Shown here one piece after another: positions 57,901-64,000 of a DNA stretch of 64,000 nt. A program made the position numbers and the translations under genes. The stretch is from Bacteroidales bacterium (lineage in GTDB: Bacteria; Bacteroidota; Bacteroidia; Bacteroidales; UBA932), in contig JAAYJQ010000019.1 of the NCBI GenBank assembly GCA_012522855.1, positions 1 to 64,000 of the forward strand, in the 5' to 3' direction. The notes under the pieces were generated by a model, which did not search any database, was not told the origin of the DNA, and worked only from the letters and a program-made list of their open reading frames with translations. Within the stretch, counting starts at the first letter, position 1. Each line of letters starts with the position of its first letter.

Positions 57901-59169
57901 TTCGAGAATGTCCCAGATCACGGGATCCTTCCGGTCGACAATTTTTTTGGCCGATTTTACGGTCTTGACGATGCCGCGCTCGATGAGCTTGCGGATGATG
58001 AACGGCTTGTAGAGTTCGGCAGCCATGAATTTCGGCAGACCGCACTCATGCATGTTCAGTTCCGGACCCACGACGATCACGGAACGGGCGGAATAGTCCA
58101 CACGTTTTCCGAGAAGGTTTTGGCGGAAGCGTCCCTGCTTGCCTTTGAGGCTGTCGGACAGGGACTTGAGTGCCCGGTTCGACTCGCTCTTCACCGCGCT
58201 GGATTTCTTGGAATTGTCGAAGAGGGAATCGACGGACTCCTGAAGCATACGCTTCTCATTCCGGAGAATAACTTCAGGCGCCCTGATCTCGATCAACTTT
58301 TTGAGCCGGTTGTTCCGGATGATGACCCTTCTGTAGAGGTCATTCAGATCCGAGGTGGCGAAACGGCCGCCGTCGAGCGGAACAAGCGGGCGGAGATCCG
58401 GGGGGATGACGGGAACAACCTTCATGATCATCCACTCGGGACGGTTCACATCTTTCGACTCGAAGAACCACTTCACGACACCCAGCCGCTTCAGGAGTTC
58501 AGCCTTACGCTGTTGGGAGGTTTCCACCAGCATCCGCTGACGGAGTTCTTTGGAGAGTTCTACCACGTCAATTCCTTTCAGGAGGTCGTAGATGCCTTCC
58601 GCACCCATCTTCGCTACGAATTTCTGCGGATCGCCTTCGGGAAGGTTCTCGTTCTCGGGAAATTTTGCGAGGATGTCGAGATATTCGTCCTCGGAGAGCA
58701 GTTCCATCTTCTCCACGCCGCTTTCACCGGGATTCACGACGATGTATTTCTCGTAGTAGATGACGGATTCGAGCTTTTTTGAAGGAAGCCCCAGCAGGGC
58801 GGAAATTTTGTTCGGGGCGCTCTTGAAGTACCAGATGTGGGCGACAGGGACGGTCAGGGCAATGTGGCCCATCCTTTCCCGGCGGACCTTCTTCTCCGTA
58901 ACTTCCACTCCACAACGGTCGCAGACGATTCCGCGGTAACGGATCCGCTTGTATTTTCCGCAATAGCATTCGTAGTCCTTCGTAGGACCGAAGATTTTCT
59001 CGCAGAAGAGTCCGTCCCGTTCCGGCTTGTAGGTTCTGTAGTTCACCGTCTCCGGTTTCAGAACCTCACCGCACGACCTTGCCGTGATGTCTTCGGGCGA
59101 GGCGAGCGAAATGCAGATCGTCTGGAAGTTGCTTTTTACTTTATAGTCTTTGTTGCTGAAAACAGGCAT
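54919..59169 (-). CDS. rpoC: DNA-directed RNA polymerase subunit beta'
   Basis: 1416 residues, the usual length in Bacteroidota. The N-terminal zinc site is complete (Cys68, Cys70, Cys83, Cys86 in CYCGKYKR...CDRC). The active-site loop NADFDGD (468-474) holds the three Asp that bind the catalytic Mg. The second zinc site is present ([13 protein letters not shown]). The subunit forms one half of the DNA-binding cleft of RNA polymerase. It lies 27 nt after rpoB and ends at the terminator 54861-54888. No frameshift or odd insertion is visible. Confidence 0.99.
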   Translation of the reverse strand: MPVFSNKDYKVKSNFQTICISLASPEDITARSCGEVLKPETVNYRTYKPERDGLFCEKIFGPTKDYECYCGKYKRIRYRGIVCDRCGVEVTEKKVRRERMGHIALTVPVAHIWYFKSAPNKISALLGLPSKKLESVIYYEKYIVVNPGESGVEKMELLSEDEYLDILAKFPENENLPEGDPQKFVAKMGAEGIYDLLKGIDVVELSKELRQRMLVETSQQRKAELLKRLGVVKWFFESKDVNRPEWMIMKVVPVIPPDLRPLVPLDGGRFATSDLNDLYRRVIIRNNRLKKLIEIRAPEVILRNEKRMLQESVDSLFDNSKKSSAVKSESNRALKSLSDSLKGKQGRFRQNLLGKRVDYSARSVIVVGPELNMHECGLPKFMAAELYKPFIIRKLIERGIVKTVKSAKKIVDRKDPVIWDILENVMKGHPVLLNRAPTLHRLGIQAFQPRMIEGKAIQLHPLACTAFNADFDGDQMAVHLPLGNAAIMEAQLLMLGSQNILNPANGTPITVPSQDMVLGLYYVTKIRPGAKGENMYFYGPEEVIIAYNEKVVDMHAKINVRIAVDKQDPEKGTCMVETTPGRIIVNQFVPDEVPFVNEVLGKKSLRRIITEVIKNTGVTRTAQFLDDIKNLGYDQAFRAGISFNLGDVIIPKEKKELIEKGYKDVEGIKNNYSMGFITNNERYNKVIDLWTSIDNRLTGIVEKQISADQQGFNPVYMMLDSGARGSTQQIKQLCGMRGLMAKPQKSGSSGAEIIENPIISNLKEGMSVLEYFISTHGARKGLADTALKTADAGYLTRRLVDVSHDVIITEEDCGTLRGLIATAIKNKDEVVESLGERILGRTSVHDIFNPTTGELIISAGEEIREQTAKLIDSLPIEQVEIRSVLTCESRKGICAKCYGRNLATSRMVEKGEVVGVIAAQSIGEPGTQLTLRTFHVGGTASSTATDSSIEAKHDGKLFCEELRTIQRIDDNGMARNIVVSRTTEISIIDEKTGITYSHYDVPYGATLYFKDGDRVKKGDLICEWDPYNAITIVETAGRVHFENLIEGVTFREEITDEFAVNKDKVIIDARDRTKNPSILVVDEEGRTIRQYNLPVGAHVIANDGDPVKVGDVIIKIPRAIGKTSDITGGLPRVTELFEARTPSSPAILSEINGEVIMGKIKRGNREIIVKSKSGIEKTYLVPLTKQILVQENDYVKAGTRLSDGGIAPTDILNILGPVKAQDYIVNEIQAVYRLQGVKINDKHFEIIVRQMMRKLEITDPGDTEFLNEELVDKWEFMDVNDNIFGKHFVLEPGDSKKFGFGEIVNARDLRNENSSLERQGLKMMVVRDARPATARLVLQGITRAALRTNSFISAASFQETTKVLSEAAIRGRVDYLEGLKENVICGHLIPAGTGLKEYNDIIVGRKDEYEQEMSEL

Positions 59170-59196
59170 ATTGCTTTGCTATCAAATTGTCAGATA

Positions 59197-62100
59197 TTAA
59201 TCCAAAGAAACCTTGAGACCCAGTCCCCTCAGTTCATGAAGCAGGACGTTGAGGGACTCGGGAATACCGGGATTCGGCATCGGATCTCCCTTGACGATGG
59301 CTTCGTAAGTCTTGGACCGTCCGGTCACGTCGTCCGACTTGACCGTGAGGATCTCCTGCAGGGCATTCGCGGCTCCGAAGGCTTCAAGGGCCCAGACTTC
59401 CATTTCTCCGAACCGCTGGCCTCCGAACTGTGCCTTGCCGCCGAGCGGTTGTTGAGTGATGAGGGAATACGGTCCGATGGAACGCGCATGCATCTTGTCG
59501 TCGACCATGTGGCCCAGTTTGATCATGTAGATGACGCCTACCGTGGCCGGTTGATCGAACCAGTCACCTGTGCCGCCGTCACGCAGCATGGTTCTGCCGT
59601 ATCGGGGCAGACCGGCCTTATCGGTGTACTCGTTGATCTCCTCGCTGCTCGCGCCGTCGAAGATCGGGGTGCTGAACTTGAGGCCCAGCTTGTGGCCGGC
59701 CCAGCCGAGCACGGTTTCGTAGATCTGGCCGAGGTTCATTCGGGACGGCACACCGAGCGGATTCAGTACGATGTCCACCGGTGTTCCGTCATCCAGGAAC
59801 GGCATATCCTCCTTGCGGACAATCTTTGCGACGATACCCTTGTTTCCATGGCGTCCGGCCATCTTGTCGCCCACCGTGATCTTGCGCTTCTTGGCGATGT
59901 AGACCTTGGCAAGCTGCATGACACCGTTCGGGAGTTCATCTCCCACCTTGATCTTGTCCATCTGCCACTTGCTTTCGGCCTCTGCTACCTTGAAAGTGAT
60001 GCAGTAGTTGTTGATGAGATCCTGGATGAGGGCGTTGGCATTCTTGTCTGCCGTCCATTTGTTGGAATTGATGTTCCGGTAGTCGATACTCTTGAGCTTT
60101 TCGACTGTGATTTCCTTTCCTTTCGGGATGATTTCCACCCCGTAAAGGTCGCTGATCCCCGCGCTCTTCTTGCCTTTCACCAGAACGGAAAGCCGCTTGA
60201 TGAAATCAGCGTAGAACTTCGCCGCCTTCCTGTCGAAGTCCTCTTGGAGTGCTTCCAGGCGGGCTTTCTGATCCGACCTCGTTGTTCTCCTTCCGGACTC
60301 TTTGGATGCTTTGGAGTACAGAGCCGTCTTGATGACGGTTCCGCTCAGCGAAGGATTGGCTTTCAGGGAAGCATCTTTGACATCTCCGGCTTTGTCTCCG
60401 AAGATGGCCTTGAGGAGCTTCTCCTCGGGTGAAGGATCGCTTTCTCCTTTGGGCGTGATCTTGCCGATCATGATGTCTCCCGGCTCGACATGCGCGCCGA
60501 TCCGGATGATTCCTTGCTTGTCGAGATCCTTCGTAGCTTCTTCGCTGACGTTCGGGATGTCGGAGGTGAGTTCCTCCATCCCACGCTTGGTTTCGCGTAC
60601 TTCGGTAAGATATTCATCGACATGGATGGAGGTCAGGATGTCCCATTTCACCATCTCTTCCGACAGCACGATGGCATCCTCGTAATTGTAACCCTTCCAC
60701 GGCATGAACGCGACCTTGAGGTTCCGTCCCAGCGCGAGTTCTCCGCCTTCTGTGGCATAGCCTTCCGTGAGCACCTGACCCTTCACGACCTTGTCGCCCT
60801 TCCGGACAATTGGCTTGAGGGTGACCGTGGTGCTTTGGTTGGTCCTTCTGTTGATCGGAAGTTTGTAGATCGTCTCTTCAGGAGCGAAACTGACGAAGCG
60901 CTCGTCTTCCGTCTGATCGTATTTGATCCGGATTTCGCGGGCGTCGACATAGGTCACTTCTCCGCTGCGGTCGGCGATGAACTGAGTTCTAGAGTCAAGG
61001 CACACGCGCTCCTCGAGTCCGGTGCCGATGATCGGCGCCTCCGGAGTCAGGAGGGGCACAGCCTGGCGCATCATGTTCGCTCCCATGAGGGCGCGGTGGG
61101 CGTCGTCATGCTCGAGGAACGGAATCAGGGAAGCAGCGACCGAAGCCATCTGGTTCGGAGCGACATCCATGAAGTCGACTTCCTCGCGGGAGACGACCGG
61201 GAAGTCCGCTTCGAGACGGCACTGGATCCGGTCCGACTTGATGGTCCCGTCACTGTCCATCGGTACGTTGGCGAGGGACACGAGCTTGTCTTCCTCCTCT
61301 TCAGCGGTCATGAAATGCCAGCCCTTCTCGGAGAGATCGACCTTTCCGTTCTGCACATTCCGGTACGGGGTCTCGATGAATCCGAGTTGGTTGATCCGGG
61401 CATAGACGCAGAGCGAGGAGATCAGTCCGATGTTCGGGCCTTCCGGCGACTCGATCGGGCACAGGCGGCCGTAATGCGTGTAGTGCACGTCTCGGACTTC
61501 GAATCCGGCCCGTTCTCTGGAAAGACCGCCCGGTCCGAGCGCGGACAGACGGCGCTTGTGCGTGATTTCCGCAAGCGGATTCGTCTGATCCATGAACTGG
61601 GACAGTTGGCTGGTTCCGAAGAATGAATTGATCACGGAAGAAAGGGTCTTCGCGTTGATCAAGTCGATCGGGTTGAATTGTTCGCTGTCGCGCACGTTCA
61701 TCCGTTCGCGGATGGTCCGCGCCATCCGGGAGAGTCCCACGCTGAACTGATTGGAAAGCTGTTCTCCGACCGTGCGGACGCGACGGTTGCTCAGGTGGTC
61801 GATGTCATCGACAGTCGCCTTGGAGTTGATCAGCTGAATGAGATACTTGATGATCTCGATGATGTCATTCTTGGTGAGTACCCGCACTTCGGGATCGGTG
61901 GCAAGCTTTAGTTTCTTGTTGAGGCGGAATCTTCCCACGCTGCCCAGATCATACCGTTTCTCCGAGAAGAAGAGCTTGTCGATGACGTCGCGGGCGGTTG
62001 CCTCGTCGGGCGGTTCCGAATTGCGGAGTTGTTTATAGATGTACTTGACAGCCTGGATTTCCGTGTTGGTCGGATCCTTCTGAAGAGTGTTGAAGATGAT

Positions 62101-63015
62101 GGCGTATTCGTTGGAATTGGCCTCGTCTTTCTGGAGAAGGATGGTCTTGACCTCGGTCTCGGAGATTTTCGCGATGGTGTCGTCGTTGAGGCTCTCGCCC
62201 CGGTCTACGATGGGCACTGTCCGTTCGATCGGGATGACTTCGCCCGTGTCCTCATCCTCGAAGTCTTCAGTCCAGGTCTTGAGCACTCTGGCGGCAAGTT
62301 TGCGGCCCTTGTTCTCTTTGAGGGACTTGGCTGTAACCCTCACTTCGTCTGCCAGCCCGAAGATGTCGATGATGTCCTTATCGGTGTTGTAGCCGATGGC
62401 GCGCAGCAGGGTGGTGACGGGCAACTTCTTTTTGCGGTCGATGTAGGCGTACATCACGTTGTTGATGTCCGTCGCGAACTCGATCCAGGAGCCTTTGAAG
62501 GGAATGATTCTCGCTGAATACAGCTTCGTTCCGTTGGCGTGCATGCTCTGGTCGAAGAACACGCCCGGAGACCTGTGCAGCTGGGAAACGATGATTCTTT
62601 CTGATCCGTTGATGACGAATGTGCCGGCAGGGGTCATGTAAGGAATATTGCCGAGGTACACATCCTGGACTCTGGTGTCAAAGTCTTCGTGTTCGGGATC
62701 GGTGCACGAAAGGCGGAGTTTTGCCTTCAGAGGAACGTCATAGGTAACCCCTCTCTCAAGGCACTCTTCGATCGAATATTGAGGCGGATCAATGAAATAG
62801 TCGATGAACTCCAACTTGTAATTGTTCCTCGTGTCTTCGATCGGGAATATCTCCTGAAAAGCTTGGAACAGGCCTTCGTTTTTCCGATTCTCGGGCGTCG
62901 TCTCCAGCTGGAAGAAATCTTTGAAAGATTTCAACTGAACTTCCAGCAAATCAGGATATTCCAGAATTTTTGATGTGGCGAACAGGATTCGCTTGTTGTT
63001 GGTCTTTTTTGACAT
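59197..63015 (-). CDS. rpoB: DNA-directed RNA polymerase subunit beta
   Basis: 1272 residues. The rifampicin-binding region reads [20 protein letters not shown], with Asp476, His486 and Ser491 at the positions most often changed in resistant strains; all are the sensitive form. The region [18 protein letters not shown] (His1056) contacts the RNA 5' side and active centre and is intact. The subunit, with beta', makes the catalytic centre of RNA polymerase. It is 99 nt downstream of rplL, with a hairpin and T-tract in the gap, and 27 nt upstream of rpoC. Confidence 0.99.
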   Translation of the reverse strand: MSKKTNNKRILFATSKILEYPDLLEVQLKSFKDFFQLETTPENRKNEGLFQAFQEIFPIEDTRNNYKLEFIDYFIDPPQYSIEECLERGVTYDVPLKAKLRLSCTDPEHEDFDTRVQDVYLGNIPYMTPAGTFVINGSERIIVSQLHRSPGVFFDQSMHANGTKLYSARIIPFKGSWIEFATDINNVMYAYIDRKKKLPVTTLLRAIGYNTDKDIIDIFGLADEVRVTAKSLKENKGRKLAARVLKTWTEDFEDEDTGEVIPIERTVPIVDRGESLNDDTIAKISETEVKTILLQKDEANSNEYAIIFNTLQKDPTNTEIQAVKYIYKQLRNSEPPDEATARDVIDKLFFSEKRYDLGSVGRFRLNKKLKLATDPEVRVLTKNDIIEIIKYLIQLINSKATVDDIDHLSNRRVRTVGEQLSNQFSVGLSRMARTIRERMNVRDSEQFNPIDLINAKTLSSVINSFFGTSQLSQFMDQTNPLAEITHKRRLSALGPGGLSRERAGFEVRDVHYTHYGRLCPIESPEGPNIGLISSLCVYARINQLGFIETPYRNVQNGKVDLSEKGWHFMTAEEEEDKLVSLANVPMDSDGTIKSDRIQCRLEADFPVVSREEVDFMDVAPNQMASVAASLIPFLEHDDAHRALMGANMMRQAVPLLTPEAPIIGTGLEERVCLDSRTQFIADRSGEVTYVDAREIRIKYDQTEDERFVSFAPEETIYKLPINRRTNQSTTVTLKPIVRKGDKVVKGQVLTEGYATEGGELALGRNLKVAFMPWKGYNYEDAIVLSEEMVKWDILTSIHVDEYLTEVRETKRGMEELTSDIPNVSEEATKDLDKQGIIRIGAHVEPGDIMIGKITPKGESDPSPEEKLLKAIFGDKAGDVKDASLKANPSLSGTVIKTALYSKASKESGRRTTRSDQKARLEALQEDFDRKAAKFYADFIKRLSVLVKGKKSAGISDLYGVEIIPKGKEITVEKLKSIDYRNINSNKWTADKNANALIQDLINNYCITFKVAEAESKWQMDKIKVGDELPNGVMQLAKVYIAKKRKITVGDKMAGRHGNKGIVAKIVRKEDMPFLDDGTPVDIVLNPLGVPSRMNLGQIYETVLGWAGHKLGLKFSTPIFDGASSEEINEYTDKAGLPRYGRTMLRDGGTGDWFDQPATVGVIYMIKLGHMVDDKMHARSIGPYSLITQQPLGGKAQFGGQRFGEMEVWALEAFGAANALQEILTVKSDDVTGRSKTYEAIVKGDPMPNPGIPESLNVLLHELRGLGLKVSLD

Positions 63016-63053
63016 GTTCTGCCTTTGGGGAATGGAGAAAAACTTAATACGAC

Positions 63054-63085
63054 AAAAAGGTTTAGAGCCTATCGGGCTCTAAACC
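63054..63085 (-). terminator. Attenuator-like terminator between rplL and rpoB
   Basis: On the minus strand a perfect 11-bp stem, GGTTTAGAGCC with GGCTCTAAACC, is followed by TTTTTG. It lies inside the operon. In E. coli a partial terminator at the same place lowers rpoBC relative to ribosomal-protein transcription; the same role is likely here. Confidence 0.8.
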
Positions 63086-63114
63086 TGAATATTTTCCCGC
63101 AGGGGAAGCTGGGC

Positions 63115-63492
63115 CTATTTAACCTCAACTTCAGCTCCTGCCTCTTCGAGGGCATCTTTGAGTTGTTCAGCCTCAGCCTTGGAAATCTTCTCCTTAAGGT
63201 TCGCAGGGGCGCTGTCTACGAGGTCTTTGGCTTCCTTGAGACCCAAACCGAGCGCTTCCTTCACGGCCTTGATGACCTGAAGTTTCGTTTGTCCCGCGCT
63301 TTTAAGGACGACGTCGAATTCGGTCTGCTCCGCAGGGGCGGCGTCGGCTTCTCCGGCAACAGGTCCGGCAACAGCCACCGCTGCAGCCGCGGGCTCGATG
63401 CCATACTCCTCCTTGAGAACTTTCGCAAGTTCCTGAACGTCTTTTACAGTAAGGTTAACCAACTCTTCTGCAAGTGCTTTTACATCTGCCAT
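63115..63492 (-). CDS. rplL: 50S ribosomal protein L7/L12
   Basis: 125 residues, normal size. The N-terminal dimer domain ([20 protein letters not shown]) is followed by an Ala-rich hinge (about 35-55) and the C-terminal domain with [34 protein letters not shown]. It forms the ribosomal stalk that recruits translation factors. It lies 32 nt after rplJ, whose product L10 anchors it. Confidence 0.98.
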   Translation of the reverse strand: MADVKALAEELVNLTVKDVQELAKVLKEEYGIEPAAAAVAVAGPVAGEADAAPAEQTEFDVVLKSAGQTKLQVIKAVKEALGLGLKEAKDLVDSAPANLKEKISKAEAEQLKDALEEAGAEVEVK

Positions 63493-63524
63493 AATTGATA
63501 ATGTTTAAATGTTTATTGTTATTA

Positions 63525-64000
63525 TTATTTTTCTTCTTTTTCCGAGAGCGTCTTGACGATACCGGCGATCTTGCCGCCCGCGCTTTGGAGGGCGGAGATG
63601 ACATTGCGCGCGGGAGACTGCAGCAGAGAAACAATGTCTCCGATGAGTTCTTCCCTGGACTTGATCGCGATCAGTTCGTCCAGTTTGTCGGCGCCCACGA
63701 AAGCGCACTCCTGAACATAGGCCCCTTTCAGAACAGGCTTGGCGAGACCTTCCTTCTGCATCTGCTTGATCAGTTTCGCAGGCGCGTTGGCACTCTGGGT
63801 GTACATGATGGCCGTGTTCCCGACGAGGGTGGGGAGGAGGTTGTTCATCTCCTCGTTGTTCATCGCTTTCAATACGTGGCTGAACAAGGTGTTCTTGACG
63901 ACAGTGAGTTTGATCCCTTGTTCGAAGCAGGCGCGGCGTAGCTTCACCGTGTTTTTCGCATTCAGTCCGGCTATGTCCGTGACATAGTAGTTAGGATACT
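63525..64000 (-). CDS. rplJ: 50S ribosomal protein L10, 5' end outside the window
   Basis: At least 157 codons are visible. The frame runs through the window edge: beyond the GTG at 63947 (an internal Val) it reads YPNYYVTDIAGLNAKNT before VKLRRACFEQGIKLTVVKNTLF, as expected for L10, so the true start lies outside. L10 binds 23S rRNA and carries L7/L12 dimers on its C-terminal helix (near LQSAGGKIAGIVKTLSEKEE). In many bacteria L10 also represses its own operon; the leader needed for that is not in view. Confidence 0.97.
   Translation of the reverse strand, partial: YPNYYVTDIAGLNAKNTVKLRRACFEQGIKLTVVKNTLFSHVLKAMNNEEMNNLLPTLVGNTAIMYTQSANAPAKLIKQMQKEGLAKPVLKGAYVQECAFVGADKLDELIAIKSREELIGDIVSLLQSPARNVISALQSAGGKIAGIVKTLSEKEEK

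Noticed and set aside
57040..58782. Long plus-strand open frames opposite rpoC and rpoB
   Set aside because: The minus strand encodes unmistakable RNA polymerase subunits; the opposite frames are by-products.

Overview
The window looks like a chromosome segment of a Bacteroidales bacterium (Bacteroidota). The signs are three SusC/SusD pairs, two one-protein hybrid two-component regulators (HTCS), many lipoprotein signal peptides, promoters matching the Bacteroidota -7 element TAnnTTTG, almost no Shine-Dalgarno sites, and the order rplJ-rplL-rpoB-rpoC. I cannot place it to a family. About 54 kb is glycan-utilisation DNA (polysaccharide utilisation loci, PULs). The last 9 kb is the ribosomal-protein/RNA-polymerase operon, running towards the PULs.

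Region 1 (1-27.8 kb): an HTCS regulator and a GH3 lipoprotein on the minus strand face an operon of SusC, SusD, a DUF3823 lipoprotein, a GH3 with a C-terminal membrane anchor and a CE1-type esterase. A second copy of that esterase, broken by an in-frame stop, lies at the left edge. Next come a DUF4249 lipoprotein with a non-SusC TonB-dependent receptor, a divergent esterase, and a GH3 + GH78 rhamnosidase operon. The enzymes suggest an acylated, rhamnose- and glucose/xylose-containing plant polysaccharide. A 16-bp motif occurs at the same distance from two promoters here and is a candidate operator of the HTCS.

Region 2 (27.8-34.4 kb, minus strand): a tight operon of a clan GH-N beta-helix hydrolase with a fimbrillin-like N-terminus, a Big_2/DUF4091 (GH123-like) lipoprotein and a GH20 hexosaminidase. 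Region 3 (34.6-36.4 kb): one lipoprotein whose C-terminal part resembles a phosphodiester glycosidase without its catalytic motif. Region 4 (36.5-54.4 kb): SusC-SusD-SusC-SusD-HTCS, then a 47-codon ORF overlapping a second Big_2/DUF4091 protein with an altered catalytic pair, and a third DUF4091 protein with the pair intact. GH20 plus three GH123-like proteins point to beta-linked HexNAc residues in the substrate. A 9-bp motif shared by the intergenic regions at 34.4 and 36.4 kb may tie regions 2-4 together.

Region 5 (54.9-64 kb): rpoC, rpoB, rplL and a 5'-truncated rplJ, all minus strand, with an attenuator-like hairpin between rplL and rpoB. The 0.5-kb junction between PUL and rpoC holds repeats and a possible gene remnant. 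I saw no tRNA, rRNA, CRISPR array or transposase.
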